The notes below the pieces were generated by a model. It had not been told where the DNA came from. It saw only the letters and a program-made list of their open reading frames with translations, and did no database searches. This document shows positions 9,074 to 18,156 of a DNA stretch of 64,000 nucleotides, piece by piece. Position 1 is the first letter of the stretch. Every line of letters begins with the position of its first letter. The translations under genes were made by a program, and so were the position numbers. The stretch comes from Hyphomicrobiales bacterium (lineage in GTDB: Bacteria > Pseudomonadota > Alphaproteobacteria > Rhizobiales > Aestuariivirgaceae), in NCBI GenBank assembly GCA_025359265.1, contig JANYHB010000055.1, forward strand, positions 1-64,000. Reading direction: 5' to 3'.

Positions 9074-10063
9074 ATGAACACATTTCGCGCCCTGCTCGTT
9101 TCAAAAACTGATCAAGGTCAGCATGCTGAGTTCATCGATATGAACGAAGACCAACTCATGCCGGGCGATGTCACAATTCGCATTTCGCATTCATCGGTGA
9201 ATTATAAAGATGGGCTCGCCGTCACCGGAAAATCTCCCATTATTCGCCAGTTCCCGCTGGTGCCCGGCATTGACCTCGTTGGCAAGGTCATCAGTTCAAA
9301 AAATTCGCTTTGGAAAGCTGGCGACAACGTCGTTCTCGGAGGTTGGGGTGTTGGCGAAAATCATCACGGCGGCTTCGCGCAAGTAGCCCGCGTCAAGGGC
9401 GAATGGCTGGTGCCGCTCAACCCAGGTTGGAAGCCAGAGGATGCGATGGCCGTGGGTGTGGCAGGGTTTACCTCAATGCTTTGTGTAATGGCTTTGGAAA
9501 ACCAGGGGATGGTGCCTGCGCACGGCGAGGTGTTGGTGACAGGTGCGGCAGGAGGTGTGGGATCCATAGCCATTTTAATTTTGTCTAAGCTTGGTTTCAA
9601 AGTTGTTGCCTCCACCCGCCGTTTGGAGGAGACAGAATTTCTCAAATCCCTCGGAGCGCAGTCTATCGTGCACGCCGCCGAACTTAACGTGCCCGTAAAG
9701 CCGCTCGCCAAAGCCCGCTGGGCGGCGGCCATTGATAGTGTTGGCTCCAGCACTTTGGCCAATGTGCTTTCGCAAATTCAGCCGGAAGGCAGCGTGGCCG
9801 CCTGCGGCTTGGCGCAAGGCATGGATTTGCCAACTTCAATGGCACCATTTATTCTGCGGGGTGTGCGGCTGATTGGTATTAATTCTGTAACAACACCCTT
9901 GCCATTGCGCCACCTGGTGTGGAACAGATTGGCCCGAGATCTTGATCTGAATAAACTGGCAAGCTTAACTACAACGGTGGGCCTGACTGAGGTACCAAAA
10001 GTTGCTGCCAAAATCATTGCCGGCCAAGTACGCGGCCGCGTTGTGGTGGATGTGGATCGCTAG
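9074..10063 (+). CDS. acuI: Acryloyl-CoA reductase / YhdH-family quinone oxidoreductase
   Basis: 329 residues of the zinc-free medium-chain dehydrogenase family (YhdH/AcuI), which reduces acryloyl-CoA to propionyl-CoA with NADPH and detoxifies acrylate. Seen are the N-terminal SSVNYKDGLAVTG, PGIDLVGKV, the NADP-binding VTGAAGGVGSIA and the C-terminal IAGQVRGRVVVDV. The ATG at 9074 is 2 bases after the pyrC stop; upstream in-frame codons lie inside pyrC. The 3' end abuts the convergent 91-residue gene with no spacing. Family secure; the physiological substrate is inferred. Confidence 0.88.
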   Translation: MNTFRALLVSKTDQGQHAEFIDMNEDQLMPGDVTIRISHSSVNYKDGLAVTGKSPIIRQFPLVPGIDLVGKVISSKNSLWKAGDNVVLGGWGVGENHHGGFAQVARVKGEWLVPLNPGWKPEDAMAVGVAGFTSMLCVMALENQGMVPAHGEVLVTGAAGGVGSIAILILSKLGFKVVASTRRLEETEFLKSLGAQSIVHAAELNVPVKPLAKARWAAAIDSVGSSTLANVLSQIQPEGSVAACGLAQGMDLPTSMAPFILRGVRLIGINSVTTPLPLRHLVWNRLARDLDLNKLASLTTTVGLTEVPKVAAKIIAGQVRGRVVVDVDR

Positions 10064-10339
10064 TTACTGCTTGGTTCTTGAAACCGTAAACTCGCCATTA
10101 CGAATCCGCTCCGGCAATCGCTCGCACATTGTTGCAACAGGCTCTTCGCCATAAGTTGCAATCATATCTGACAAGGCCGCAAAAATCGCTGCAGTGGCAA
10201 TGCAATCAGGGTCTAACCCATCATAAACCGCCTCTTCCCATGCATCCAGAATATAGCGGAGAGCCGCTTGTTTTTCTTCTTGCGCCGGATAATCAACATC
10301 GTCTTCAATTTCAATTTTATTCAGCGGAAGTTTCTGCAT
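10064..10339 (-). CDS. Small acidic conserved hypothetical protein
   Basis: 91 residues, acidic at the N-terminus (IEIEDDVDYP) and predicted mostly helical. It has no signal peptide, membrane segment or motif that I recognise. The look (ALRYILDAWEEAVYDGLDPD, then a region ending in EFTVSRTKQ) is that of a conserved small alphaproteobacterial protein of unknown function. It is monocistronic and stops directly against acuI, convergently. Confidence 0.65.
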   Translation of the reverse strand: MQKLPLNKIEIEDDVDYPAQEEKQAALRYILDAWEEAVYDGLDPDCIATAAIFAALSDMIATYGEEPVATMCERLPERIRNGEFTVSRTKQ

Positions 10340-10448
10340 TATGGCCCCACGGTCTCGCCTGTTCGCGAATAAGAGACACCTTAGCTATTTGCGTTATCCG
10401 CTATAGATTATACTTAAAAGAAGGTTAACATTGCGGCGCGCAGTTAAA

Positions 10449-10853
10449 TCAAACATCCATTATCACGCGAGCAGCTGAAATGGCTTCATATGAATTACGC
10501 GCCAGCGCATAAGAGGCAAGATCTTCAATCTCGATGAATTTCGCGTCGCTGGCATCACTGCCAGCACAGGGTTCACCACCGCTATGCCGTGCAACAAAGC
10601 AGGTGATCAAATAACCCCTTGGTGGAGCATCCAATTCATAGTTCCCTACCAACACCACAACCCGCGCTTCTAATCCAGTTTCTTCGGCCAGTTCCCTCAC
10701 CGCCGCGATCTCGGCTGTTTCACCCTGCTCCACTTTTCCGCCAGGCAAGCTCCACAGACCGCGCCCGAGCGCGTTGGCGCGCTTCACTAACAGCACTTGC
10801 GTTCCACGAAAAACGCAGATGGAAGCGGCAGGTATCGGCGTTTGATTTGGCAT
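10449..10853 (-). CDS. NUDIX hydrolase
   Basis: 134 residues with an intact Nudix box: [18 protein letters not shown] followed by AEETGL (GX5EX7REUXEEXGU). These enzymes hydrolyse nucleoside diphosphates linked to another moiety; the length and N-terminus resemble MutT or ADP-ribose pyrophosphatase-type members, but the substrate cannot be fixed. It is divergent from the SRAP gene with only 23 bases between the starts, so the two probably share a promoter region; SRAP proteins act on DNA damage, which would suit a nucleotide-sanitising role. Confidence 0.88.
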   Translation of the reverse strand: MPNQTPIPAASICVFRGTQVLLVKRANALGRGLWSLPGGKVEQGETAEIAAVRELAEETGLEARVVVLVGNYELDAPPRGYLITCFVARHSGGEPCAGSDASDAKFIEIEDLASYALARNSYEAISAARVIMDV

Positions 10854-10876
10854 GGCGCAAGGCTTATATCCAACCT

Positions 10877-11542
10877 ATGTGTTCCCTCTACTCATTTCGC
10901 AAGTCGGCCGAAGAAACGCGAGCACTATTGAGGTATCTGGAGCAACCACAGTTCCCACCGCGCGAGCATGTTCACCCGGCGGGCCCCATGGCGATTGTGC
11001 GCGGCGGAATTGATGGTACACGGCACTTCACTTTGGTGCGTTGGGGTTTCGTGCCCAGCTGGGCCAAGGAGCTAAAGTCCCAGCCGCTCATTAACGCGCG
11101 CAGCGAAACCGTTTATGAAAAGGCGACATTCAAAAATGCCATTCGCCGCCGCCGTTGCCTTATCCCTGCTGATGGCTTTTACGAATGGCAAGATGTTGGC
11201 ACGAAGCGCAAACAAGCTTGGTTTATTCAGCGCCCCGGCGATGAATTATTTGCTTTTGGCGGAATATGGGAACACTGGTTGGGGGCTGATGGGTCGGAAC
11301 TTCAAACCGCCGCTATGCTGACCGCCGCACCCAATGCCCTAATCGCCAATATCCACGACAGATCGCCCGTTGTGGTGCAGCATGACAATTATGACCGCTG
11401 GCTTTCATCAGACGAGCAAGTGCAAGATTTGCTTATTGCGCCACCGGATGATTTTTGGGTGATGGGCAAAGTAGAAAGCCCGCGCGCGCGCCAAGCCGCC
11501 CCCAGCGCCCCACCGTGCCCACCACGCCCAAACTGCAATTAG
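10877..11542 (+). CDS. SOS response-associated peptidase (SRAP/YedK/HMCES family)
   Basis: 221 residues. Start set at the ATG giving Met-Cys (MCSLYSF), because the catalytic Cys2 must follow the initiator Met; longer frames run into the divergent NUDIX gene. Conserved elements: NARSETV, RRCLIPADGFYEWQ (active-site Glu) and IHDRSPVVV (active-site His). The family forms a thiazolidine DNA-protein crosslink with abasic sites in single-stranded DNA, protecting them. The C-terminal tail is basic and proline-rich. It converges on scoB with 7 bases between the stops. Confidence 0.9.
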   Translation: MCSLYSFRKSAEETRALLRYLEQPQFPPREHVHPAGPMAIVRGGIDGTRHFTLVRWGFVPSWAKELKSQPLINARSETVYEKATFKNAIRRRRCLIPADGFYEWQDVGTKRKQAWFIQRPGDELFAFGGIWEHWLGADGSELQTAAMLTAAPNALIANIHDRSPVVVQHDNYDRWLSSDEQVQDLLIAPPDDFWVMGKVESPRARQAAPSAPPCPPRPNCN

Positions 11543-11549
11543 ACTTGTT

Positions 11550-12173
11550 TTAAACCAGTTTGGCTTTAGTGGCTTTAAGAATATCGTCCTCGCTCACGCT
11601 GGGCGCGCATTCAATCAGTTTTAAGCCGCCTGGCACCACGTCCAACACGCCCAAATTGGTAATGATCCGGTCCACTACACCCTTGCCAGTGAGCGGCAAT
11701 TCACACTGCGGCAGAACTTTGCTTTCGCCCGCCTTGTTTGTGTGGTCCATCACCACCACAACTTTGGCCACGCCCGCCACCAAATCCATGGCGCCGCCCA
11801 TGCCCTTGATCAGCTTTCCCGGAATCATCCAATTTGCGATGTCGCCCGATTGTGAAACTTCCATTGCACCCAAAATTGCCATATTGATTTTGCCACCGCG
11901 GATCATCGCAAAGCTTTGCGCTGAATCAAAGAAAGCGGTTTGCGGCAAGGTTGTCACCGTTTGCTTGCCGGCGTTGATCAGATCGGCATCCTCATCACCT
12001 TCAAATGGAAATGGCCCCATACCCAGCATTCCATTTTCAGATTGCAAGGTCACTTTCACACCAGCAGGAATATAGTTGGCCACTAAAGTTGGAATGCCGA
12101 TACCCAAGTTCACATACCAGCCATCCTGCAATTCCTTGGCAGCGCGCGCTGCCATTTGATCACGATCCCACAT
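11550..12173 (-). CDS. scoB: 3-oxoacid CoA-transferase subunit B
   Basis: 207 residues, beta subunit of succinyl-CoA:3-ketoacid CoA-transferase (acetoacetate + succinyl-CoA to acetoacetyl-CoA + succinate), used to activate ketone bodies. The catalytic Glu lies in [26 protein letters not shown] and [11 protein letters not shown]-type segments are typical of CoA-transferase subunit B. It is translated after scoA with a 3-base gap, in one operon. The pairing with scoA makes the assignment secure. Confidence 0.93.
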   Translation of the reverse strand: MWDRDQMAARAAKELQDGWYVNLGIGIPTLVANYIPAGVKVTLQSENGMLGMGPFPFEGDEDADLINAGKQTVTTLPQTAFFDSAQSFAMIRGGKINMAILGAMEVSQSGDIANWMIPGKLIKGMGGAMDLVAGVAKVVVVMDHTNKAGESKVLPQCELPLTGKGVVDRIITNLGVLDVVPGGLKLIECAPSVSEDDILKATKAKLV

Positions 12174-12176
12174 GGC

Positions 12177-12875
12177 TTAGGCCCTCTTTCGCACGGTGCG
12201 TTGTTCAATGCGCTTTTCATGTTCGCCTTGAATAAGGCGGTGCACATAAATGCCGGGCACATGAATGTTATCAGGATCAAGCGCGCCAAGCGGCACTATT
12301 TCTTCGACCTCGGCCACACATACCTTGCCACAAGTAGCCGCAGGTGGATTGAAATTACGCGCCGTTTTGCGGAAAACCAAATTGCCCGACGGATCAGCCT
12401 TCCACGCTTTTACAATGGAGAGATCAGCTTGGATTCCGCGTTCCAAAATATAGGTTTTGCCGTCAAAATCTTTGTGTTCCTTGCCTTCAGCGATCACTGT
12501 GCCAACGCCTGTGCGCGTATAGAATCCCGGAATGCCTGCACCGCCGGCCCGCATCCGCTCGGCAAGGGTGCCTTGGGGATTGAATTCTACTTCCAACTCT
12601 TTTTCCAGATATTGCCGCATGAACTCAGCATTTTCTCCGACGTAGGACGACATCATCTTTTTCACTTGGCGGTTTTCCAGCAATATGCCCAAACCAAAGC
12701 CATCAACTCCCGCATTGTTGGATGCAATCGTAAGATTTTTCGTGCCGGCTTTGCGAATACCCGCAATCAACAATTCAGGAATGCCACACAACCCAAAGCC
12801 GCCAGCGGCGATCAACATGCCGTCAAACAAAAGGCCTGCCAAAGCCTTGTCGGCATTGTCATAGATTTTCTTCAT
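12177..12875 (-). CDS. scoA: 3-oxoacid CoA-transferase subunit A
   Basis: 232 residues, alpha subunit partner of scoB. The glycine-rich [11 protein letters not shown] segment and [15 protein letters not shown] are characteristic of CoA-transferase family I subunit A; YHLPPG-type loop sequence is represented by [15 protein letters not shown]. It is the first gene of a scoA-scoB operon and lies 18 bases downstream of the DUF1428 gene, so all three may be cotranscribed. Confidence 0.93.
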   Translation of the reverse strand: MKKIYDNADKALAGLLFDGMLIAAGGFGLCGIPELLIAGIRKAGTKNLTIASNNAGVDGFGLGILLENRQVKKMMSSYVGENAEFMRQYLEKELEVEFNPQGTLAERMRAGGAGIPGFYTRTGVGTVIAEGKEHKDFDGKTYILERGIQADLSIVKAWKADPSGNLVFRKTARNFNPPAATCGKVCVAEVEEIVPLGALDPDNIHVPGIYVHRLIQGEHEKRIEQRTVRKRA

Positions 12876-12893
12876 TCACTTTCCTTCTGGTGC

Positions 12894-13250
12894 CTAGAAT
12901 TGAACCAGCGTTTTGAAGCCGCCAAAATACATGCGCTTCATGTCAAAGGGCACTGTTTCAGGTGAAAAGCCCTTGGCAAATGGGTCATTCATGAACTTTT
13001 TCCAGGCCGCATTGCGCATTGCCTTGCTTTTGAAAACAATATAGGCCGCCGCCACCAACTCCCCTTTTTGCAATTGCAATGATTGCGGATAGGACGTTAC
13101 TTTCCCGGGCTTCACATCATCCTCAATCAACTCATGATAGGCCAGCGCACCGCAGCGCTTCCACGCTTTGGCACTGCCGCGCACCAATTTTTTATAGGCC
13201 GCCAAATCCTTCTCACGAACCGGCAAAGCCATCATTTCTACATAGGGCAT
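12894..13250 (-). CDS. DUF1428 family protein (YbaA-like)
   Basis: 118 residues. The start is the ATG at 13250, which has a strong AAAAGGAGA site 8 bases upstream. It matches DUF1428: MPYVEMMALPV, AWKRCGALAYHELIEDDV, WKKFMNDPF and a final MYFGGFKTLV, a small alpha-beta dimeric-barrel-like fold of unknown function. It is placed just upstream of scoAB on the same strand. The family call is reasonably firm; no biochemical role is known to me. Confidence 0.82.
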   Translation of the reverse strand: MPYVEMMALPVREKDLAAYKKLVRGSAKAWKRCGALAYHELIEDDVKPGKVTSYPQSLQLQKGELVAAAYIVFKSKAMRNAAWKKFMNDPFAKGFSPETVPFDMKRMYFGGFKTLVQF

Positions 13251-13529
13251 TTGAGTCTCCTTTTCTGATTTGTAACACAGGGCAGCCAATTTGTATCGGA
13301 TTCAAGAGTTTAGAATATATTCTCTGCATATGAAAATAGTTCTTGACACCGCGCGCTGAGGCAGCTATCACTCGTCATACTCCACCCTTGGGTTCAGATT
13401 TCCCACCCCTCCCAACAAGTCTTGCAAGCTCACGAAGACGACGTGACGGGATAGTGTGATGTCAGCTGCCAATGGAACTAAAAGCTACACTGGAACATAA
13501 ATGGCCTATCACCGCAATCTTGAAAGTTG
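13251..13529. other. Intergenic gap flanking an isolated gene
   Basis: About 280 bases between the DUF1428 start and the end of the HNH-like gene. No open frame with a recognisable product, no tRNA and no clear terminator was seen. The part near 13310-13345 is AT-rich (TAGAATATATTC) and may carry the DUF1428-scoAB promoter on the minus strand. Confidence 0.4.
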
Positions 13530-14339
13530 TTATCTTCTATTCTTAGCAACGCGGTTTGCGTAGTCGCGCACGCTATTCGCTATATTGCCCATCTCTTTCG
13601 GGGAAAGCACATCGCGGGGCCAATTCAGAATGGACTTGCTGGGGGGCCAAATCAGGGAGAGTTTATCGGCAAATGGAACGCCGAAATTCCAGTTCTGAGG
13701 GAGGAGGCCGCCCGGAAAGCGCATGACGTGAATAAAAAGTTCACCGATCATTTGCGTGGTAGAGTGTCCGTTGAATTGGTTATTTGCGTCGTCAATTTCC
13801 GAATTGTTATTGTCCGTAATTTTTAGGGCCGCAGAACTCCAAGCGGGATAATTCAATTGGTTGGTACCTCTGCCAATCCAAACGGCCCACCCAATTTCTG
13901 GCGGCTTCTGAAAATTGTACATCCGCACTCGCTGCTCACGACTCGTCGTGACCAACCCAATTTCGTATTCCGCAACTATGCATTTTAGCGCAGTCCATGA
14001 GGCGATGACTTCTTGTTGAATGGGAGTTAAAAAAACATGCTTACCCTGCAGAAGGGGGATCAAGATAGGCATTGCTCTATCTTCCAATTCCTTCATCCAT
14101 CCCGAGTTACACGTATTTTTGAGTCCGCCACACACGCAAGCAATTTGCCAGTCTCTTATATCACCCGCCATTTTTACAAGATTGGTGCCACTCCCATCTA
14201 AATTTTCAACCCCACGAACGCTAAGTGTTTTGCCTTTTCTGTGAGGTGCCATATATTTATGCGTCCATCGAGAGAGCACATGTTCTTTCGTTGTGTTCGG
14301 CGAACCACAAAAAATGCAATTTTGAACTTTAACAGTCAT
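13530..14339 (-). CDS. Uncharacterised protein with HNH-like zinc-binding N-terminus
   Basis: About 269 residues from the ATG at 14339 (a GTG at 14366 is possible; neither has a clear ribosome site). The N-terminus has CIFCG followed by KEHVLSRW, then CVCGG and CNSGWM. This CxxC...EH...CxxC-like spacing with a CN-GWM element resembles orphan HNH-type endonuclease-like proteins seen in accessory regions. The rest (tryptophan-rich, WAVWIGRGTNQLNYPAW) is unfamiliar. Base composition appears lower in GC than the neighbours, and gaps of about 280 and 190 bases on either side suggest a single-gene insertion. The nuclease function is only inferred. Confidence 0.55.
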   Translation of the reverse strand: MTVKVQNCIFCGSPNTTKEHVLSRWTHKYMAPHRKGKTLSVRGVENLDGSGTNLVKMAGDIRDWQIACVCGGLKNTCNSGWMKELEDRAMPILIPLLQGKHVFLTPIQQEVIASWTALKCIVAEYEIGLVTTSREQRVRMYNFQKPPEIGWAVWIGRGTNQLNYPAWSSAALKITDNNNSEIDDANNQFNGHSTTQMIGELFIHVMRFPGGLLPQNWNFGVPFADKLSLIWPPSKSILNWPRDVLSPKEMGNIANSVRDYANRVAKNRR

Positions 14340-14532
14340 GCCAAATTCGAATCCGATATTCAGCACTCAAAGGCCGAAACAGGGCGCCATCTGACTGCTG
14401 CTTTAGTCCCCAACCTTTAAAGCGCTTAACATGCCCCGCACACTTTAAAAGACGTCAAACAGGAAATCTGTGAATGGAAAAGTTGGGACTTCTTCCTGAT
14501 TGGCAAGAATTGCGGTCAACTATCTGTCATTA

Positions 14533-15069
14533 CTACAGAAAGCCACGCATCTTCAGAATCGTATTCCAGTTCCGCGCAGTCCCCACGCGTTTCAGGCGGC
14601 GCTCCAGGATCGGCGGGTTGATTTTTGAAGTGCCCTGCCCCGTTGAATAATCCACATAGACGGCATGGGGGCGGATGGCGATGCGCTCTGGCCCCGGCCA
14701 AGCCAGCACTGCCTCGACCAATGCGGCATCAAAGCTTTCATCAAACAAGCTCACCGACAGCAGCGATGGCCTTTCGCGAGCGGCATCGGGGAATGGATTG
14801 GCGGCGATAATGGCATCGAGCGCAGCGGCATCACGCGTGTACACGGGCCGCACAAGCCCAAAGCCCTTGATCGCCTTCTCGACCAAGCGTGAGGTTTTCA
14901 TGGCATCGTGCGGACTTCGCAAATGGAGATTGCCCGAGGCAATGTAGCTCTTAGTGGCGCACAGGCCCAAATCAGCGCACCATGCGCAAAGCTCCACTTG
15001 CGGCATGACACGGTGCGTCTCGGGCCCGATGGCGCGAATGAAGGCGGCGAAGAATTTCATCGCCGCCAA
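14533..15069 (-). CDS. DUF1697 family protein
   Basis: 178 residues matching DUF1697: an N-terminal FFAAFIRAIGPETHRVMP in place of the more usual LLRGINVGG, SYIASGNLHLRS, and the C-terminal TARNWNTILKM that is diagnostic for the family. The function is unknown; the fold is a small alpha-beta duplication. It lies 5 bases downstream of acnA on the same strand, so it is probably cotranscribed. Confidence 0.82.
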   Translation of the reverse strand: MAAMKFFAAFIRAIGPETHRVMPQVELCAWCADLGLCATKSYIASGNLHLRSPHDAMKTSRLVEKAIKGFGLVRPVYTRDAAALDAIIAANPFPDAARERPSLLSVSLFDESFDAALVEAVLAWPGPERIAIRPHAVYVDYSTGQGTSKINPPILERRLKRVGTARNWNTILKMRGFL

Positions 15070-15074
15070 TTGCG

Positions 15075-17795
15075 TTATGCCGCCTTGGCTATGTTCCGCA
15101 GCACGAACTGCAAGATGCCACCGTTCTTGTAATAGTCGATCTCATCCAGCGTATCGATGCGGCAGAGCACTTCGGCGGAAGTTTTCGTGCCATCGGCCCG
15201 CGTGATTTCAACTGTCATCATGGTACGCGGCTTTAGCCCCTCGGCCAAACCATTGATGGTGATCTGTTCATCACCTGTCAGGCCCAACGTCTCCCAGCTT
15301 TCGCCTTGTTTGAATTGCAAGGGCACAACGCCCATGCCCACCAAATTGCTGCGGTGAATGCGCTCAAAGCTTTGCGCGATGACGGCGCGCACGCCCAGCA
15401 AGTTGGTGCCCTTGGCCGCCCAATCACGCGAAGAGCCATTGCCATATTCCACGCCGGCGAACACCACCAGGGGAACACCTTCCGCCTGATATTTCATGGC
15501 GGCATCATAAATTGGCATTTCGGTTTTATCGGACTGATGCAACGTCAAGCCGCCTTCTTTAACCGCACCTTGCGAACCCTCACGCACCATGTGGTTCTTG
15601 ATGCGGATATTGGCGAAGGTGCCGCGCATCATCACTTCGTGGTTGCCGCGCCTTGTGCCATATTGGTTGAAGTCCATCGGGGCCACACCATGGGCGGTGA
15701 GATATTTGCCAGCCGGTGATGCAGCCTTGATTGAGCCAGCGGGCGAGATGTGATCGGTGGTGATTTTATCGCCAAATAGACCAAGCACGCGCGCCCCTGC
15801 GATGTTCGTTATGGCCTTGGGCGTGGCCTGCATGCCATGAAAATACGGCGGGTTTTGAACATAGGTGCTGGTGTTGTCCCACGTATAGGTTTCACCCTTG
15901 GCAACCGGCACACGCCGCCAATGGATATCACCTTTGAACACATCGGCATAACGGCTCTTGAACATTTTAGGCGTGATGTTCTTGCGTACGAATTTTTCAA
16001 TCTCTCTGTTTGTTGGCCAGATGTCTTTCAGAAAAACTGGCTTGCCCTTCTTGTCAGTGCCCAATGGTTCCTTGGTTAAATCAATCTGCGTGGACCCCGC
16101 CAGCGCATAGGCCACAACCAAAGGCGGTGATGCCAGATAAGCCGCCTGCACATCGGGCGATACGCGGCCTTCGAAATTGCGGTTACCGGAAATCACCGCC
16201 GAGGCCACAATGCCATTGTCATTGATGGCTTTGGAAATTGCCACATCAAGTGGGCCAGAATTCCCGATGCATGTGGTGCAGCCATAACCCACCAGATAAA
16301 AGCCCAGCTTATCGAGTTCCTTCTGCAAGCCGCTTTTGTTGAGATATTCGCTGACAACCTGGCTGCCTGGCGCAATCGAAGTCTTGACCCACGGCTTCGC
16401 TTGCAATCCGAGGGCAGCAGCCTTCTTGGCGAGAAGCCCAGCGCCAATCAACACGGATGGGTTTGACGTGTTCGTGCAAGACGTGATGGCCGCAATTACC
16501 ACATCGCCGTGGCCGATATCAAAATTCTTGCCTTCCACCTTCACGCGCTTGGCATATTCTCCAACTTTGGCAAAACCGGCATTGTCTTTCGGCGCGTCAA
16601 GGGCTGCGATGAAGCCGGACTTGACGGTATCAAGAGGCGCAAATTTTTCTGGGCGGTTCGGCCCGGCCATGGCAGGCACCACGCTGCCCAAATTCAATTC
16701 CAACGCGTCAGTGAAAACGGGCTCGGTTTTCTTCGAACGATACAGGCCTTGCGCTTTGCAATATTTTTCAACCAGCGCAACGCGGTCTTTGGCTCGGCCA
16801 GAGAATTTGAGATAATCGACGGTTACGTCATCCACCGGGAAGAAGCCGCAAGTCGCTCCATATTCTGGTGCCATATTGGCGATGGTGGCGCGGTCTGCCA
16901 ATGTGAGAGCCTTCAAGCCCTCACCATAGAATTCCACAAATTTGCTCACCACCCCTTTTTTGCGCAGCATTTGCGTGACCAGCAAAACCAAATCAGTTGC
17001 CGTCACACCTTCCTGCAATTTGCCGATGAATTTGAACCCGATCACTTCTGGCAGCAGCATCGATTGCGGTTGGCCCAACATTGCAGCCTCCGCTTCAATG
17101 CCCCCCACGCCCCAGCCCAAAACGCCAAGGCCATTTACCATCGTAGTATGCGAATCCGTGCCCACCAAAGTGTCGGGGTAAGCAACTGTGTGCTTGCCTT
17201 CTTGCTTCGTCCACACGGTTTGCGAAAGATATTCCAAATTCACTTGATGGCAGATGCCCGTGCCTGGCGGCACAACACGGAAATTTTCAAATGCGTTCTG
17301 ACCCCATTTCAGAAACTTGTAGCGTTCCATGTTCTGCTCATATTCACGCTTCACATTGGCAGCAAGAGCTTGTTTGTTACCAAAATAATCCACCACGACT
17401 GAATGGTCGATAACCAGATCAACCGGCACCAGCGGGTTGATCTTCCTGGCTTCACCTTTCAACAAATTCATGCCGTCACGCATTGCGGCCAAATCCACAA
17501 CCGCGGGCACCCCGGTGAAATCCTGCATCAACACCCGCGCGGGGCGGAACCCCACTTCCGCGTCGACCTTCCCTTTATTGGAAAGCCAAGCAACAAAACC
17601 TTCGATATCTTTCCTGGTCACACTGCGCCCATCTTCAAAGCGCAACAGATTTTCGAGCAGCACCTTCATTGAGAATGGCAGGGCCGCAATGCCTTTCAGC
17701 CCATTCTTCTCCGCCGCTTTGAGGCTGTAATAGACATAGGTTTTCTTGCCAACTTTTAATGTTTTGCGGGATTTGAAAGAATCAAACGACATCAT
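15075..17795 (-). CDS. acnA: Aconitate hydratase A
   Basis: 906 residues, the size of AcnA/IRP-type aconitases that isomerise citrate and isocitrate in the TCA cycle with a [4Fe-4S] cluster. Seen are VGTDSHTTMVNGLGV, the cluster cysteines in AAITSCTNTSNPS and GYGCTTCIGNSGPL, and the C-terminal swivel domain with YGNGSSRDWAAKG. The start is ATG 17795 (tandem ATG at 17792), preceded by AGAGG. The adjacent sdh operon also encodes TCA cycle enzymes, on the same strand. Confidence 0.97.
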   Translation of the reverse strand: MMSFDSFKSRKTLKVGKKTYVYYSLKAAEKNGLKGIAALPFSMKVLLENLLRFEDGRSVTRKDIEGFVAWLSNKGKVDAEVGFRPARVLMQDFTGVPAVVDLAAMRDGMNLLKGEARKINPLVPVDLVIDHSVVVDYFGNKQALAANVKREYEQNMERYKFLKWGQNAFENFRVVPPGTGICHQVNLEYLSQTVWTKQEGKHTVAYPDTLVGTDSHTTMVNGLGVLGWGVGGIEAEAAMLGQPQSMLLPEVIGFKFIGKLQEGVTATDLVLLVTQMLRKKGVVSKFVEFYGEGLKALTLADRATIANMAPEYGATCGFFPVDDVTVDYLKFSGRAKDRVALVEKYCKAQGLYRSKKTEPVFTDALELNLGSVVPAMAGPNRPEKFAPLDTVKSGFIAALDAPKDNAGFAKVGEYAKRVKVEGKNFDIGHGDVVIAAITSCTNTSNPSVLIGAGLLAKKAAALGLQAKPWVKTSIAPGSQVVSEYLNKSGLQKELDKLGFYLVGYGCTTCIGNSGPLDVAISKAINDNGIVASAVISGNRNFEGRVSPDVQAAYLASPPLVVAYALAGSTQIDLTKEPLGTDKKGKPVFLKDIWPTNREIEKFVRKNITPKMFKSRYADVFKGDIHWRRVPVAKGETYTWDNTSTYVQNPPYFHGMQATPKAITNIAGARVLGLFGDKITTDHISPAGSIKAASPAGKYLTAHGVAPMDFNQYGTRRGNHEVMMRGTFANIRIKNHMVREGSQGAVKEGGLTLHQSDKTEMPIYDAAMKYQAEGVPLVVFAGVEYGNGSSRDWAAKGTNLLGVRAVIAQSFERIHRSNLVGMGVVPLQFKQGESWETLGLTGDEQITINGLAEGLKPRTMMTVEITRADGTKTSAEVLCRIDTLDEIDYYKNGGILQFVLRNIAKAA

Positions 17796-17868
17796 CAAGC
17801 CTCTTTGGAAGTGAAATCTTGCGCCAGCCTATAGGCCATACCGCAGTGCAAAACAATCCGGCGGGGCC

Positions 17869-18156
17869 TTATTGCAAGTGATTCTCTTCATAGGCAATCA
17901 TATCGGCGATAAGCAGCCGCCACAGTTTTTCAGCAGTGTCGGGCGGAAAACCTCTTTCCTCTGCTTCCAGCCGCACGCGGCCCACCACTTGGGCCACACG
18001 TGACGGAATTGCCGCTGGCAAGCCACGAGACTTTTTGAACTCTGCCACATGCCCCACCAGCTCAAAGCGCTTGGCAAAAAGGCTGACCAGCTCGTCATCT
18101 ACACCATCAATGGCGCGGCGCAATTCAGCCAGGATGTCAGATCTTTCATCGGTCAT
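17869..18156 (-). CDS. Chorismate mutase (AroQ type)
   Basis: 95 residues, a compact AroQ-fold helical protein: LRRAIDGVDDELVSLFAKR at the N-terminus, the VAEFKKSRGLP loop, and a C-terminal WRLLIADMIAYEE. Start is the ATG at 18156, which overlaps the stop of the DUF3445 gene (ATGA). The RVAQVV and LWRLLI segments resemble the PchB-like branch as well, so an isochorismate-pyruvate lyase cannot be excluded, although no siderophore genes are nearby. It is the last gene of the extended sdh operon. Confidence 0.82.
   Translation of the reverse strand: MTDERSDILAELRRAIDGVDDELVSLFAKRFELVGHVAEFKKSRGLPAAIPSRVAQVVGRVRLEAEERGFPPDTAEKLWRLLIADMIAYEENHLQ

Noticed and set aside
12156-12965. Plus-strand frame of 269 codons over scoA
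   Set aside because: Shadow of scoA; low-complexity translation without family resemblance.
16509-17402. Plus-strand frame of 297 codons inside acnA
   Set aside because: Shadow of acnA codon bias; the aconitase reading is unequivocal.
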